The position numbers were made by a program, and so were the translations under genes. The notes under the pieces were generated by a model that saw only the letters and a program-made list of their open reading frames with translations, was not told the origin of the DNA and did not search any database. A DNA stretch of 64,000 bases from contig NZ_NUQE01000018.1 in assembly GCF_002582035.1 (NCBI RefSeq), positions 160,846-224,845 of the forward strand, given 5' to 3'. The stretch comes from Bacillus pseudomycoides. Lineage in GTDB: Bacteria; Bacillota; Bacilli; Bacillales; Bacillaceae_G. Below, one piece after another: positions 1 through 10,281 of this stretch (positions are counted from its first letter, which is position 1; each line of letters starts with the position of its first letter).

Positions 1-86
1 GATAACTGCCCGTAAAAGCCCGATTGGTTCAACTAACCATCAGTGGGGGATGAAAAAAACCCCCACTGATGGAAGTTTCACTTTAT
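1..86 (+). repeat. bcr1-like repeat, 3' part (copy A)
   Basis: This is the right-hand part of a repeat seen eight times in the window. It contains the block 'cccgattgg', an inverted pair CAGTGGGGG / CCCCCACTG and the end TTTCACTTTAT. The left end lies before the window. The naming as bcr1 is from memory of the B. cereus-group literature. Confidence 0.8.
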
Positions 87-124
87 CAAAAAGTAAAGTG
101 AAATGTCTCTACAATCTTTTCCTT

Positions 125-153
125 TTCACAATTCACACTCATTGCGTTATAAT
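125..153 (+). promoter_or_regulatory. Probable sigma-A promoter of rel
   Basis: TTCACA at 125-130 and TATAAT at 148-153 are separated by 17 bp. The start codon of rel lies about 60 bp downstream of the expected transcription start. The -10 is a perfect match. Confidence 0.65.
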
Positions 154-219
154 GATAAGATAAAAATTATTCTAATTGGCAAGGAAAGAGATTATGAATC
201 TTCAATAAAAGGTGATTAG

Positions 220-2400
220 ATGGCGAATGAACAAGTACTAACAGCTGAGCAGGTACTGGAGAAAGCAGGGCAATATTTACAAGATGATGATATTGATCTT
301 GTTGCGCGCGCTTATGAATTTGCACGTGCAGCGCATAGCGAGCAATACCGAAAATCAGGTGAACCATATATTATCCATCCCATTCAAGTGGCAGGAATTT
401 TAGTTGATTTACACATGGATCCGTCTACTGTATCTGCAGGCTTTTTACATGATGTAGTAGAAGATACAGAGGTAACATTAGAAGATATTGAACGTGAATT
501 TACAAAAGAGATTGCGATGCTTGTTGACGGTGTCACGAAGCTCGGGAAAATTAAATATAAATCACATGAACAACAGCAAGCGGAAAATCATCGAAAAATG
601 TTTATCGCAATGGCACAAGATATTCGTGTGATTTTAATTAAGCTTGCTGACCGTCTTCATAACATGCGTACGTTGAAACATTTACCGCAAGAAAAGCAGC
701 GTCGCATTGCAAATGAAACATTAGAAATTTTCGCACCATTAGCACATAGACTTGGAATTAATACGATTAAGTGGGAATTAGAAGATACAGCGCTTCGTTA
801 TTTAAACCCGCAGCAATATTATCGTATTGTCAACTTAATGAAACGCAAGCGTGCAGAACGCGAAGAATATTTAGATGAAGTTATGATGGAAATTCGTGAC
901 AAGTTAAAAGAAGTATCGATTCAACCGGATATTTCTGGTCGTCCAAAGCATATTTACAGTATTTACCGTAAAATGGCAATGCAAAATAAACAATTCAATG
1001 AAATTTATGATTTGTTAGCCGTTCGTGTTGTCGTAAATAGTATTAAAGATTGCTATGCAGTTCTAGGTATTATTCACACTTGTTGGAAACCGATGCCAGG
1101 CCGTTTTAAAGATTATATTGCAATGCCAAAAGCAAACCTGTATCAGTCGCTGCATACAACGGTAATTGGACCGAAAGGCGATCCGCTTGAAGTGCAAATT
1201 CGCACGAAAGAAATGCACGAAATTGCAGAATACGGAATTGCGGCACACTGGGCTTATAAAGAAGGACAAGCGGTTGGAACAACAGGAACGCTTGAGAAGA
1301 AATTAACATGGTTCCGTCAAATTTTAGAATGGCAAAATGAAGCTTCGAATGCCGAAGAATTTATGGAGTCTTTAAAAATTGATTTATTCTCTGATATGGT
1401 GTTTGTTTTTACGCCAAAAGGAGATGTCATGGAATTACCGCTCGGCTCTGTTCCGATTGATTTTGCTTACCGTGTTCACTCTGAAATCGGTAATAAAACA
1501 ATTGGTGCAAAAGTAAATGGTAAAATGGTTACTCTTGATTATAAGTTAAAAACAGGTGACATCATTGAAATTTTAACTTCTAAACATTCATACGGTCCGA
1601 GTCAGGACTGGGTGAAATTGGCGCAAACATCTCATGCGAAAAATAAAATTCGTCAATTTTTCAAAAAGCAGCGTCGCGATGAGAATATTGAAAAAGGTCG
1701 CGAGCTTGTTGAAAAAGAGGTGCGAGGTCTTGACTATGAAATGAAAGAAGTATTAGCATCTGATAACTTAAAGCGTGTTGCTGAGAAGTTTAATTTTGCG
1801 AACGAAGAAGATATGTTTGCGGCTGTTGGCTATAACGGTATTACTGCATCACAAATTGTAACGCGCTTAACAGATAAATTCCGTAAGCAACGTGAAGAAG
1901 AAATAACAGAAGTAAAAGAAGTTCGGAAACCGATGAAAATTCGGAAGTGGGATTCTGGTGTGAAAGTAAGTGGGGCGGATAATTTACTTATTCGTTTATC
2001 AAAGTGCTGTAATCCAGTTCCAGGCGATGACATCATTGGCTATATCACGAAAGGCCGTGGTGTATCGATTCACCGTACAGACTGCGTAAATATTCATACA
2101 GAAGAAGCGCAAGAGAGATTGCTGGAAGTAGAGTGGGAAGGCAGTCCAGAAAAAGAAATTGAATATAACGTTGATATTGAAATTTCAGGATATGATCGCC
2201 GTGGTTTACTAAATGAAGTATTGCAAGCTGTAACAGAAACAAAAACATACATTTCAGCTGTTTCAGGAAGAAGCGATCGCAACAAAATGGCGACGATCCA
2301 CATGTCTATTTCCATTCGTAACTTACAGCACTTGAAAAAAGTTGTCGAGCGCATTAAACGAGTTCCGGAAATTTATGCGGTGCGCCGCATGATGCATTAA
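220..2400 (+). CDS. rel: Bifunctional (p)ppGpp synthetase/hydrolase Rel
   Basis: Cytosolic RelA/SpoT-type enzyme that makes (p)ppGpp from ATP and GDP/GTP under amino-acid starvation and degrades it otherwise. At 726 residues it is full length for a Gram-positive Rel. An N-terminal HD hydrolase domain has the HDVVED motif near residues 77-82, so hydrolysis should be active. The synthetase domain follows (YQSLH near residue 308), then TGS, a Cys-rich conserved segment ([10 protein letters not shown]) and a C-terminal ACT domain that senses ribosomes and uncharged tRNA. The start is preceded by AAAAGGTG. It is followed after 16 bp by dtd, the standard Bacillus order. A second, small synthetase lies at 53.8-54.4 kb. 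Confidence 0.97.
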   Translation: MANEQVLTAEQVLEKAGQYLQDDDIDLVARAYEFARAAHSEQYRKSGEPYIIHPIQVAGILVDLHMDPSTVSAGFLHDVVEDTEVTLEDIEREFTKEIAMLVDGVTKLGKIKYKSHEQQQAENHRKMFIAMAQDIRVILIKLADRLHNMRTLKHLPQEKQRRIANETLEIFAPLAHRLGINTIKWELEDTALRYLNPQQYYRIVNLMKRKRAEREEYLDEVMMEIRDKLKEVSIQPDISGRPKHIYSIYRKMAMQNKQFNEIYDLLAVRVVVNSIKDCYAVLGIIHTCWKPMPGRFKDYIAMPKANLYQSLHTTVIGPKGDPLEVQIRTKEMHEIAEYGIAAHWAYKEGQAVGTTGTLEKKLTWFRQILEWQNEASNAEEFMESLKIDLFSDMVFVFTPKGDVMELPLGSVPIDFAYRVHSEIGNKTIGAKVNGKMVTLDYKLKTGDIIEILTSKHSYGPSQDWVKLAQTSHAKNKIRQFFKKQRRDENIEKGRELVEKEVRGLDYEMKEVLASDNLKRVAEKFNFANEEDMFAAVGYNGITASQIVTRLTDKFRKQREEEITEVKEVRKPMKIRKWDSGVKVSGADNLLIRLSKCCNPVPGDDIIGYITKGRGVSIHRTDCVNIHTEEAQERLLEVEWEGSPEKEIEYNVDIEISGYDRRGLLNEVLQAVTETKTYISAVSGRSDRNKMATIHMSISIRNLQHLKKVVERIKRVPEIYAVRRMMH

Positions 2401-2416
2401 TAGGGAGTGAATATAG

Positions 2417-2857
2417 ATGAGAGTTGTCTTGCAGCGATCAAAAGAAGCATCTGTAACAGTAAACGGTGAAATGGTTGGACAAATTCCTTTCGGCTTAACA
2501 CTATTAGTTGGAATCACACATGAAGATGCAGAAAAAGATGCTACTTATATCGCTGAAAAAATTGCAAACTTACGCATTTTTGAAGATGAAAATGAGAAAA
2601 TGAATCATTCTGTATTAGACGTTGGTGGACAAGTTCTTTCTATTTCACAGTTCACGTTATACGGAGATTGCCGAAAAGGAAGACGCCCTAATTTTATGGA
2701 TGCAGCAAAACCTGACTATGCAGAACGTTTATACGATTTCTTTAATGAAGAACTTCGCAAACAAGGTCTGCGTGTAGAAACAGGGAAATTTGGAGCAATG
2801 ATGGACGTTCAGCTTATTAATGACGGTCCGGTGACATTGATTGTAGAGAGTAAATAA
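2417..2857 (+). CDS. dtd: D-aminoacyl-tRNA deacylase
   Basis: Removes D-amino acids mis-attached to tRNA, protecting translation; acts in the cytosol as a homodimer. The 146-residue protein is typical in length. The N-terminus MRVVLQRS, the central [10 protein letters not shown] motif and the C-terminal GPVT motif (NDGPVTL) are family signatures forming the cross-subunit active site. It lies 16 bp after rel with its own GGGAGTG ribosome site and is followed by a hairpin terminator, so rel-dtd form an operon. The identification is secure. Confidence 0.97.
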   Translation: MRVVLQRSKEASVTVNGEMVGQIPFGLTLLVGITHEDAEKDATYIAEKIANLRIFEDENEKMNHSVLDVGGQVLSISQFTLYGDCRKGRRPNFMDAAKPDYAERLYDFFNEELRKQGLRVETGKFGAMMDVQLINDGPVTLIVESK

Positions 2858-2868
2858 GAAGGAATGAA

Positions 2869-2900
2869 GAGAGGATATAAGTATATTCTCTCTTTTTTTT
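2869..2900 (+). terminator. Intrinsic terminator after dtd
   Basis: A stem AGAGAGGATAT / ATATTCTCTCT with a short loop is followed by a run of eight T. It closes the rel-dtd operon. Confidence 0.85.
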
Positions 2901-2930
2901 ATTTTGAAGAATGTTGAGAAAGGAGTTTTT

Positions 2931-3087
2931 TGTCCCGCTATTCGTGGGCAGTAGGACCCCCACCTCAAGATTCAGAGAGAAGCGAGGAAGATAGGTGGCG
3001 GATAACTGCTGGCATGCGCCCGATTGGTGAGAGCTTTCCATCAGTGGGGATGAAGAAAAACCCCCACTGATGGAAGTTTCACTTTAT
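2931..3087 (+). repeat. bcr1-like repeat, nearly complete (copy B)
   Basis: About 157 bp running from 'cccgctattcg' through 'ccccacctcaagattcagag' and 'gcccgattggtgag' to the hairpin CATCAGTGGGG / CCCCACTGATG and the end TTTCACTTTAT. It fills most of the gap between dtd and the small gene at 3163. The left end lacks the TTTAT seen in other copies. Confidence 0.85.
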
Positions 3088-3162
3088 AACAGCGTATAAC
3101 CTCCATATCAATATGGAACAATAGTCATTAGAATTCCACTATTGAATGTGAGGGATATGCAT

Positions 3163-3339
3163 ATGCGTATGAATGAGAAAGGAAGCGCTGCTACTAACGG
3201 AGCGAATCAATTGTTTAATGTGAATTTTCATGAGTTTATTTCAAAAGAATCGCAAGATACATCGCTTGAACTTGCTTCTGAATTTGGGCTTTCTTTAAAA
3301 GATGTGAAAACATTAAAGAAGCACCTTGGACGTTCTTGA
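3163..3339 (+). CDS. Small conserved protein upstream of hisS
   Basis: A 58-residue basic protein that I do not recognise by function. Possible starts are TTG 3142, ATG 3157, ATG 3163 and ATG 3169; GAGGG at 3150-3154 is best spaced for 3163. The C-terminal half (TSLELASEFGLSLKDVKTLKK) reads like a helix-turn-helix, similar in rhythm to sigma region 4, while the N-terminal half is low in structure. It sits between dtd and the hisS T-box in the place where B. subtilis also carries small genes. It ends 5 bp before the hisS promoter. Confidence 0.7.
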   Translation: MRMNEKGSAATNGANQLFNVNFHEFISKESQDTSLELASEFGLSLKDVKTLKKHLGRS

Positions 3340-3344
3340 GAACC

Positions 3345-3373
3345 TTGACAACATTTGTGAATAACCGTATAGT
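3345..3373 (+). promoter_or_regulatory. Sigma-A promoter of the hisS-aspS T-box operon
   Basis: TTGACA at 3345-3350, a 17-bp spacer and TATAGT at 3368-3373. It begins just after the stop codon of the small upstream gene and feeds the T-box leader. Confidence 0.85.
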
Positions 3374-3380
3374 AGTAAAC

Positions 3381-3667
3381 AAATTCGTTTTTTTACAGTT
3401 ACATATGGTATAAACCGATGATAGAGAAGAGTAGATGAGAGACACATGAAAAGAGAGGAAATGTCCAGGGCTGAAAACATTTCTGCATGATGACTGATCG
3501 AATGACACTCTGTAGGTTTCGTCTTGAACAGCTTAGTGCTCAGTAGAGGTCGAACGCAATTTAAGCGTTATTAAAAAAGTGGAAGCATACGTGCTTCAAT
3601 TAGGGTGGCACCACGGGTATTATACTCTCGTCCCTACTGTATAATCAGTAGAGGCGGGAGTTTTTTT
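3381..3667 (+). promoter_or_regulatory. T-box leader controlling hisS-aspS
   Basis: A tRNA-sensing leader. It shows the AGAGAG box and GGCTG in stem I, the canonical T-box core AGGGTGGCACCACGGG at 3602-3617 and a terminator hairpin at 3624-3667 ending in seven T. Uncharged tRNA pairs with the core and favours the antiterminator. A CAC histidine codon at 3506-3508 lies on the 3' side of stem I where the specifier is expected, fitting the downstream hisS; I could not fold the leader, so the specifier is a candidate only. Confidence 0.93.
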
Positions 3668-3705
3668 ATTTTTATTATTATTGAAAAAATGAGGAGGAAC
3701 TGAAT

Positions 3706-4977
3706 ATGTCTATTCAAATCCCACGCGGAACGCAAGATATCCTTCCAGGTACTGTGGAACTATGGCAGTATATTGAAGGACAAGCACGTGAAATTTGTCG
3801 TCGTTACAACTATAAAGAGATTCGTACACCAATTTTTGAACACACAGAATTATTTTTACGCGGTGTTGGGGATACGACAGATATCGTGCAAAAAGAAATG
3901 TACACATTTGAAGATCGCGGAGAGCGCAGCTTAACGCTTCGTCCAGAAGGTACAGCGCCGGTTGTACGTTCTTATGTAGAAAATAAAATGTTCGGCGATG
4001 CTACGCAGCCAACAAAATTATATTATATCGGACAGATGTTCCGTTATGAAAGACCACAAGCAGGTCGTTATCGTCAATTTGTTCAGTTTGGTATTGAAGC
4101 AATTGGCAGTAATGATCCAGCGATTGATGCAGAAGTGATTGCACTTGCTGTGGAGTTTTACCGCGGCATGGGCTTAAAGAATATAAAAGTTGTTTTAAAT
4201 AGTTTAGGTGATGCAGCGAGTCGTAAAGCACATCGCGATGCATTAATTGCACACTTTGAGCCTCGCATCGGTGAGTTCTGTTCAGATTGTCAATCTCGTT
4301 TAGAGAAAAACCCACTTCGTATTTTAGATTGTAAAAAAGATCGTAATCATGAGCTGATGGCTACAGCACCGTCTATTACAGAGTACTTAAACGAAGAATC
4401 AAGTGTGTATTATGAAAAAGTACAAGAATTATTAACAATGATGGGCATTCCATTTGAGAAAGATCCAAACCTTGTGCGCGGTTTAGATTATTATCAGCAC
4501 ACTGTATTTGAAATTATGAGTGAGGCAGAAGGTTTCGGAGCGATTACGACGTTAAGCGGCGGTGGTCGTTACAACGGACTTGTACAAGAAATCGGCGGAC
4601 CAGAAATGCCTGGTATTGGTTTTGCGATGAGTATCGAACGTTTAATTATGGCGCTGAAAGCTGAGAATATTGAATTACCAATTGCTCATAACATTGATTG
4701 TTATGTTGTAGCACTTGGTGAAAAAGCGAAAGATCATGCAGCAAAAGTTGTCTTCGATCTTCGTAAGGCTGGCTTAGCGGTTGAAAAAGATTACTTAGAT
4801 CGTAAAATGAAGGCGCAGTTTAAATCAGCGGATCGTCTAAGTGCAAAATACGTTGCCGTATTAGGTGAGGATGAACTACAAAAAGGCATTATCAACTTAA
4901 AAGATATGGCAACAGGCGAACAAGAAGAAGTTGCATTAGATGTATTTGCTTCATACGTAGCAGAGAAATTAGTATAG
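3706..4977 (+). CDS. hisS: Histidyl-tRNA synthetase
   Basis: Class II aminoacyl-tRNA synthetase joining histidine to tRNA-His through His-AMP. The protein is 423 residues, normal for the bacterial enzyme. Motif 2 contains [10 protein letters not shown], the HisA motif appears as [14 protein letters not shown] and motif 3 is GGGRYNGL followed by [11 protein letters not shown]. The C-terminal anticodon-binding domain begins near residue 325. The start has GAGGAGG upstream. Expression is governed by the preceding T-box; aspS follows after 13 bp, so both enzymes respond to histidine starvation. Confidence 0.98.
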   Translation: MSIQIPRGTQDILPGTVELWQYIEGQAREICRRYNYKEIRTPIFEHTELFLRGVGDTTDIVQKEMYTFEDRGERSLTLRPEGTAPVVRSYVENKMFGDATQPTKLYYIGQMFRYERPQAGRYRQFVQFGIEAIGSNDPAIDAEVIALAVEFYRGMGLKNIKVVLNSLGDAASRKAHRDALIAHFEPRIGEFCSDCQSRLEKNPLRILDCKKDRNHELMATAPSITEYLNEESSVYYEKVQELLTMMGIPFEKDPNLVRGLDYYQHTVFEIMSEAEGFGAITTLSGGGRYNGLVQEIGGPEMPGIGFAMSIERLIMALKAENIELPIAHNIDCYVVALGEKAKDHAAKVVFDLRKAGLAVEKDYLDRKMKAQFKSADRLSAKYVAVLGEDELQKGIINLKDMATGEQEEVALDVFASYVAEKLV

Positions 4978-4990
4978 GGGGAGAGCAGAA

Positions 4991-6766
4991 ATGGCTGAAA
5001 GAACACATGAATGTGGAAAAGTAACAGTAGAAGCAGTGGGACAAACAGTTCAATTAAAAGGTTGGGTACAAAAACGCCGTGATTTAGGTGGATTAATTTT
5101 CATTGACTTACGTGACCGTACAGGTATTGTGCAAGTTGTATTTAGTCCAGAGACTTCAAAGGAAGCATTAGAAATAGCAGAAACAATTCGCGGTGAATAT
5201 GTGCTGCATGTAGAAGGTGCAGTTGTTGAGCGTGCGGCCGGTGCAATTAATGAAAATATGGCAACAGGCCGTATTGAAGTACAAGCTACGAAAGTAAACG
5301 TATTAAATGCAGCAAAAACACCACCGATTATGATTACAGATGATACAGATGCATCAGAAGACGTTCGCTTAAAATATCGTTACTTAGATTTACGTCGTCC
5401 TGCTATGTACAACACATTTAAAATGCGTCACGACGTAACAAAAACAATTCGTAACTTCTTAGATAGTGAAGATTTCTTAGAAGTAGAAACACCGATTTTA
5501 ACGAAAAGTACACCAGAAGGAGCTCGTGATTATTTAGTACCGAGCCGTGTACATGAAGGAGAATTTTACGCACTTCCGCAATCTCCGCAGTTATTTAAAC
5601 AGCTTCTTATGGTCGGCGGTTTTGAGCGTTACTATCAAGTAGCACGCTGCTTCCGTGATGAAGACTTACGTGCAGATCGTCAGCCGGAATTTACACAAGT
5701 CGACATTGAGACATCATTCTTAACACAAGAAGAAATTCTAGAAATGATGGAACGTATGATGACAAAAGTTATGAAAGATGCAAAAGGTGTAGAGATTAAC
5801 GCACCATTCCCGCGCATGACATATGCAGATGCAATGGCTCGCTACGGTTCTGATAAGCCAGATACACGTTTTGCGATGGAACTTATTGATCTATCAGAAT
5901 TTGCAGCAGGCTGCGGATTTAAAGTGTTCACAAGCGCTGTAGAGAGCGGCGGGCAAGTAAAAGCAATTAATGCAAAAGGTGCGGCAAGCAAATATTCTCG
6001 CAAAGATATCGATGCATTAACAGAATTCGTAAAAGTGTACGGAGCAAAAGGCTTAGCTTGGTTAAAAGTTGAAGAAGACGGCTTAAAAGGACCAATCGCG
6101 AAATTCTTTAATGAAGAAGATGCAAAGGCGCTTATGAGCACGTTAGAAGCGAATGCTGGTGACTTATTGTTATTTGTTGCTGATAAGAAGAGCGTTGTTG
6201 CAGATAGCTTAGGAGCACTTCGCTTACGTTTAGGTAAAGAACTTGAGTTAATTGATGAAAGCAAGTTTAACTTCCTATGGGTAACAGATTGGCCGCTTCT
6301 TGAGTATGATGAAGATGCTGATCGTTACTTCGCAGCGCATCATCCATTCACAATGCCATTCCGTGAAGATGTTGAGCTATTAGAAACAGCACCAGAAAAA
6401 GCGCGTGCACAAGCATATGACCTTGTATTAAACGGTTATGAGCTTGGTGGTGGATCACTTCGTATTTATGAGCGTGACGTACAAGAAAAAATGTTTAAAG
6501 CACTTGGTTTCTCACAAGAAGAAGCACAAGAGCAGTTCGGATTCTTATTAGAAGCATTCGAATACGGTACACCGCCGCACGGAGGAATTGCATTAGGTTT
6601 AGACCGCCTTGTAATGTTACTTGCAGGCCGTACAAACCTTCGCGATACAATTGCATTCCCGAAAACAGCAAGCGCAAGCTGCTTATTAACAGAAGCGCCA
6701 AGCCCAGTTGCAGATGCACAGCTTGAAGAGCTTTACTTACAATTAAAAGTAAAAGAAGAGAAGTAA
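4991..6766 (+). CDS. aspS: Aspartyl-tRNA synthetase
   Basis: Class IIb synthetase of 591 residues. An N-terminal OB-fold anticodon-binding domain ([21 protein letters not shown] near residue 20) is followed by the class II core with [16 protein letters not shown] and the C-terminal [11 protein letters not shown] motif 3. The bacterial-type GAD insertion domain lies between roughly residues 280 and 420. It is co-transcribed with hisS and closed by the terminator at 6772-6812. Whether it also charges tRNA-Asn (non-discriminating form) cannot be decided here. Confidence 0.97.
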   Translation: MAERTHECGKVTVEAVGQTVQLKGWVQKRRDLGGLIFIDLRDRTGIVQVVFSPETSKEALEIAETIRGEYVLHVEGAVVERAAGAINENMATGRIEVQATKVNVLNAAKTPPIMITDDTDASEDVRLKYRYLDLRRPAMYNTFKMRHDVTKTIRNFLDSEDFLEVETPILTKSTPEGARDYLVPSRVHEGEFYALPQSPQLFKQLLMVGGFERYYQVARCFRDEDLRADRQPEFTQVDIETSFLTQEEILEMMERMMTKVMKDAKGVEINAPFPRMTYADAMARYGSDKPDTRFAMELIDLSEFAAGCGFKVFTSAVESGGQVKAINAKGAASKYSRKDIDALTEFVKVYGAKGLAWLKVEEDGLKGPIAKFFNEEDAKALMSTLEANAGDLLLFVADKKSVVADSLGALRLRLGKELELIDESKFNFLWVTDWPLLEYDEDADRYFAAHHPFTMPFREDVELLETAPEKARAQAYDLVLNGYELGGGSLRIYERDVQEKMFKALGFSQEEAQEQFGFLLEAFEYGTPPHGGIALGLDRLVMLLAGRTNLRDTIAFPKTASASCLLTEAPSPVADAQLEELYLQLKVKEEK

Positions 6767-6771
6767 GAACG

Positions 6772-6812
6772 AATCCTAGATGGACATACTAATTCCATCT
6801 AGGATTTTTTAT
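6772..6812 (+). terminator. Terminator after aspS
   Basis: Perfect 13-bp stem AATCCTAGATGGA / TCCATCTAGGATT followed by a T-run. It ends the hisS-aspS transcript. Confidence 0.9.
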
Positions 6813-6899
6813 TAGGAGTATATAACTTTTTCTATACAAATAGTCGGAAAAACGCTAGAATACATGGTAGACCATTTTTGTAATAGGAGTGTAGACCGC

Positions 6900-7667
6900 A
6901 TGTTACATCAATTTTCACGTAATGAATTAGCCTTCGGAAAAGAAGGTATTGAAATATTAAAAAACAGTACGGTTGGTATTTTAGGAATTGGCGGCGTTGG
7001 TTCGTTTGCAGCAGAAGCGCTAGCACGTTCTGGCGTCGGTCGTCTTGTATTAGTTGATAAAGACGTTGTAGATATTACAAATGTTAATCGTCAAATCCAT
7101 GCGTTACTTTCTACTGTGGGTCGTTCAAAAGTAGAACTAATGAAAGAACGTATTGCTGATATTAACCCAGACTGCGAAGTTATCGCATTAGAAATGTTTT
7201 ATACAGATGAAACATACGAAGAGTTCTTTAAACATGGTTTGGATTTCGTAGTGGATGCATCTGATACAATTACGTTCAAAATTCATTTAATTAAACAGTG
7301 CTTGCGACGTAAAATTAAAATTATTTCAAGTATGGGTGCAGCAAATAAAATGGATCCAACTCGTTTCCGCATTGCTGATATTTCAAAAACACATACAGAT
7401 CCAATTGCGAAGGTCATTCGTACAAAGCTTCGTAAAGAGGGCATTAAAAAAGGTGTGAAAGTTGTATTCTCTGACGAAAATCCGATTGTGATTCGTGAAG
7501 ACATTCGAAAAGAAATCGTTCCAGATGAAGATGCGAAAATTCGCAAAGCGAAATTACCACCTTCCTCTAACGCATTCGTTCCGTCTGTGGCTGGCTTAAT
7601 TATGGCAAGTCATGTTGTGCGTGAACGTTTGAAGAACATAGAAGTAAAACGTGTGGGACAAGAGTAA
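6900..7667 (+). CDS. tcdA: tRNA threonylcarbamoyladenosine dehydratase
   Basis: E1/ThiF-like enzyme that uses ATP to dehydrate t6A37 in tRNA to its cyclic form ct6A. The nucleotide-binding loop GILGIGGVGSFAAEALARSG lies near residue 25, with the ThiF/MoeB-type VDKDVVDITNVNRQ after it. The chosen start ATG 6900 gives 255 residues and has AGGAGTG eight bases upstream; an in-frame ATG at 6864 has no ribosome site. It stands alone between two terminators. B. subtilis has the same gene (yrvM) at this place. Confidence 0.93.
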   Translation: MLHQFSRNELAFGKEGIEILKNSTVGILGIGGVGSFAAEALARSGVGRLVLVDKDVVDITNVNRQIHALLSTVGRSKVELMKERIADINPDCEVIALEMFYTDETYEEFFKHGLDFVVDASDTITFKIHLIKQCLRRKIKIISSMGAANKMDPTRFRIADISKTHTDPIAKVIRTKLRKEGIKKGVKVVFSDENPIVIREDIRKEIVPDEDAKIRKAKLPPSSNAFVPSVAGLIMASHVVRERLKNIEVKRVGQE

Positions 7668-7698
7668 AAAAAGAGATGCACATGCATCTCTTTTTTTA
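7668..7698. terminator. Bidirectional terminator between tcdA and the RsfA-like gene
   Basis: AAAAAAAGAGATGCA / TGCATCTCTTTTTTT is a nearly perfect palindrome with A- and T-rich flanks, usable from both converging genes. Confidence 0.85.
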
Positions 7699-8337
7699 CT
7701 GTGAAACAATTTCTAAATTTCCGTTCTCATCCATTTTAAAAATGGGTGCCATATGCTCTTTTGGCTCGTCTAATATAACAAGCTTGCGAGCGCGGTCCAT
7801 AATTCTGACAAGTGTTTCATAGTCTTCTTGTACAGATTGTTGTTGCTTCTTCAACGTTTCAAGCTTTTTCTCTAATTCTTGATTTGTTTTTCGCTGTTTT
7901 TCGAGCTGCCGACGTAAGGTTTCGTTTTCAGTTTGTAACTTCTCTAATCGCGGATTGTTTTGTTCAATGTTTTGAAGAAATGAAATTACATCTTGTATCA
8001 TGAGTGATGGCTGATTTGCGCTGAGTTCTTCTGAAAACTCAGCATCAATTACAACACTCTTCTTCGGTCTCAAACGTGATATTTGCTGCTTTTGCTGTGT
8101 TGCTTGTGTCCGTTTCAACTCTTTCCGTTGTTTTTTCGCAATTTGCACAGCTTCTTCATAGTTTTGCCGAACTTCTGCATTCCAACGAAAGCCGCAAGCA
8201 GCGGATGTTCGGTTTAATTGATCGCCAATTTCATCAAATGCTTTTAATTGGGTGCTGCCCTCGCGAATATGACGTAAAACGGTTTCTGCTAGAAGTAAAT
8301 CTTCTTCTCCAGTCCATGCATCTTGGCGCATTTTCAT
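7696..8337 (-). CDS. RsfA/YlbO-family transcription factor
   Basis: A 213-residue DNA-binding protein. The first 60 residues form a SANT/Myb-like fold ([17 protein letters not shown], then [11 protein letters not shown]) typical of the RsfA family, whose B. subtilis members act in sporulation. A long coiled coil (residues about 110-175, rich in Glu, Gln and Lys) follows. The start at 8337 has GGGGG seven bases upstream; farther in-frame ATGs extend into rarA. It is co-oriented with and 37 bp behind rarA. The target genes are unknown; a late-sporulation role is inferred from the family. Confidence 0.85.
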   Translation of the reverse strand: MKMRQDAWTGEEDLLLAETVLRHIREGSTQLKAFDEIGDQLNRTSAACGFRWNAEVRQNYEEAVQIAKKQRKELKRTQATQQKQQISRLRPKKSVVIDAEFSEELSANQPSLMIQDVISFLQNIEQNNPRLEKLQTENETLRRQLEKQRKTNQELEKKLETLKKQQQSVQEDYETLVRIMDRARKLVILDEPKEHMAPIFKMDENGNLEIVSQ

Positions 8338-8374
8338 TGCGAAACCCCCATATTTCATGTCGTTTTCGCTTATA

Positions 8375-9661
8375 TTACCCTTTTGATTCACTTTTATACG
8401 AATGTTGCAATCTTTCATAAACGGAAGCGAGTGCTTGTTCAAACTTGCCTGTTTTCTTTGGTTTATAGTATTGTTTGTTTTTTATTTTGTCCGGTAAGTA
8501 TTGCTGCTGAACCCATCCATTTGGATAATCGTGAGGATATAAATAGTCAATACCTCTACCGAGCGACTCTGCTCCTTTATAGTGACTATCTTTCAAATGA
8601 TTTGGAACATCACCTGTTTGTCCATTTCGTAAATCATGAAGCGCTGCATCAAGCGCTTTATATGCTGAGTTTGATTTTGGTGATAAACATAGTTCAATGA
8701 CTGCATTCGCAAGCGGAATACGAGCTTCTGGAAAGCCAACGCGTTCTGCGGATTCAATGGCAGCTAGCGTACGAGGCCCGGCTTGTGGATTTGCAAGCCC
8801 AACATCTTCGTATGCCATAATAAGCAATCGTCTGCCAATACTTTGCATGTCACCAGCTTCAATAAGGCGAGCTAAATAATGCAGGGATGCATTTACATCG
8901 CTTCCGCGAACTGATTTTTGGAAAGCTGATAATACGTCATAATGTGCATCGCCGCCTTTGTCATGTACAAAGCTTTTCTTCTGTAGACATTCTTCAGCAA
9001 TTTCAAGCGAGATTTCTACTGTTTCTTCATCTGTTGTAAAGCTAGATAAGACAGCGAGCTCAAGCGCATTATAAGCAGAGCGCATATCACCGCCAGATGC
9101 ACTTGCGAAATGACGAAGAGCTTCCGTTGTGACTGTTACATTATATTCTCCTAGTCCTTTTTCTTTATCGGTTAAAGCGCGCTGTAGTCCTTGTAAAATA
9201 TTTTCTTCTGTTAAAGCGTGTAGCTCAAAAATTTGACAACGGCTCCGAATAGCGGAGTTAATTGCGTGAAATGGGTTGCTTGTCGTTGCTCCAATTAATG
9301 TAATGAGTCCGCTTTCTAAGTGAGGAAGAAGAAAATCTTGCTTTCCTTTATCTAAACGATGCACTTCATCTAAAATTAAAATAAGATGACGATGCATTTT
9401 TGCCTCTTGGATAACAACTTCCATATCTTTTTTATTATGAGTAACGGCGTTTAATAGACGAAAAGGCATACCGATGCTGCCAGCAATGGCACTTGCAATA
9501 GATGTTTTTCCTGTTCCGGGAGGTCCGTATAAAATCATTGATTGTAAATGCTTTGCTTGTACCATCCGCCATAAAATTTTGCCTTCTCCCACTACATGTT
9601 CTTGGCCGATAACTTCTGTAATATTAGTCGGACGCATTCGATGTGCGAGTGGTTGTTTCAT
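8375..9661 (-). CDS. rarA: Replication-associated recombination protein A (AAA+ ATPase)
   Basis: RarA/MgsA/Mgs1-type clamp-loader-like ATPase that acts at stalled replication forks. The 428-residue protein has Walker [10 protein letters not shown] near residue 50, Walker B LILDEVHR, a sensor segment GATTSNPF and the C-terminal tetramerisation domain ending in KNKQYYKP. The start at 9661 is preceded by AAGGAG; an upstream in-frame ATG at 9691 lacks one. In B. subtilis this gene (yrvN) is also at this position, divergent from cymR. The RsfA-like gene follows on the same strand. Confidence 0.95.
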   Translation of the reverse strand: MKQPLAHRMRPTNITEVIGQEHVVGEGKILWRMVQAKHLQSMILYGPPGTGKTSIASAIAGSIGMPFRLLNAVTHNKKDMEVVIQEAKMHRHLILILDEVHRLDKGKQDFLLPHLESGLITLIGATTSNPFHAINSAIRSRCQIFELHALTEENILQGLQRALTDKEKGLGEYNVTVTTEALRHFASASGGDMRSAYNALELAVLSSFTTDEETVEISLEIAEECLQKKSFVHDKGGDAHYDVLSAFQKSVRGSDVNASLHYLARLIEAGDMQSIGRRLLIMAYEDVGLANPQAGPRTLAAIESAERVGFPEARIPLANAVIELCLSPKSNSAYKALDAALHDLRNGQTGDVPNHLKDSHYKGAESLGRGIDYLYPHDYPNGWVQQQYLPDKIKNKQYYKPKKTGKFEQALASVYERLQHSYKSESKG

Positions 9662-9694
9662 ATTGTTTTCTCTCCTTAAGTGACGGTTCATTGT

Positions 9695-9938
9695 TTATCT
9701 CGCTATTCGCGGGCAGTAATACTCCCACCTCAAAATTCGGTAAAGCATTGTCCAGCTCCAGTGGCTAGAATGTTCGGTGGCTTCGCTTCTTCCTACGAGG
9801 TAAAAAACACCTCTACGTCAGAAGTTCCATCCCCCTCACATTCTGAACGAGCCGCTTCCGCTTTTCTAAAGAAGTTAGATGGGAGATAAACTGATGTAAA
9901 AGCCCGATTGGTGAGGGCTGATTAAAGTTTCACTTTAT
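9695..9938 (+). repeat. bcr1-like repeat carrying a ~130-bp insert (copy C)
   Basis: The left part (TTTATCTCGCTATTCGCGGG, then CCACCTCAAAATTC) and right part (AAAGCCCGATTGGTGAGGG ... TTTCACTTTAT) belong to the bcr1-like repeat. Between about 9745 and 9875 is unrelated DNA starting CATTGTCCAGCTCCAGTGGC. That start resembles another dispersed Bacillus repeat that I know only from memory. Confidence 0.7.
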
Positions 9939-10023
9939 GTTATAAATTCCGAGTTATTTGATATACTTATATGTTATCATTTCTGTTAGGAAAGTTGAAA
10001 TTTCTTATCATACTATATTATGC

Positions 10024-10029
10024 TATAAT
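10024..10029 (+). promoter_or_regulatory. Candidate -10 of the cymR operon
   Basis: A TATAAT hexamer lies in the unique 131 bp between two inverted repeat copies. No convincing -35 sits at 17 bp, so this is tentative. If used, repeat copy D is inside the transcribed leader. Confidence 0.35.
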
Positions 10030-10069
10030 TTCAAAGGATTTTGATTTCAGAGAGTGTTCTTCCTACTAA

Positions 10070-10230
10070 ATAAAGTGAAACTTCCATCAGTGGGGAGGCA
10101 CTTTCTCCCCCGCTGATGGAAAGCTCTCACCAATCGGGCTTTTACGGGCGGTTACCTCTCACCTCTCTTCTTTAGCCTTTCTTTGAATCTTGAGGTGGGA
10201 GGGCTTACCGCCCGCAAATAGCGGGATAAA
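10070..10230 (-). repeat. bcr1-like repeat, full length, reverse orientation (copy D)
   Basis: A 161-bp copy running from ATAAAGTGAAACTTCCATCA to CCGCAAATAGCGGGATAAA, opposite in orientation to copy C. It carries the CATCAGTGGGG / CCCCGCTGATG hairpin. It ends 51 bp before the cymR start codon. Confidence 0.88.
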
Positions 10231-10281
10231 AGAATAACTAGTCAAGTAAAAGTGAAAGATTTGAAAAGAGGTGCAACATAT

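Noticed and set aside
8076-8420. Plus-strand frame of 114 codons opposite the RsfA-like gene
   Set aside because: Antisense of the coiled-coil region, without ribosome site.
9680-9889. Plus-strand frame of 69 codons in the rarA-cymR gap
   Set aside because: It lies wholly in repeat DNA (copy C and its insert) and lacks a start signal.
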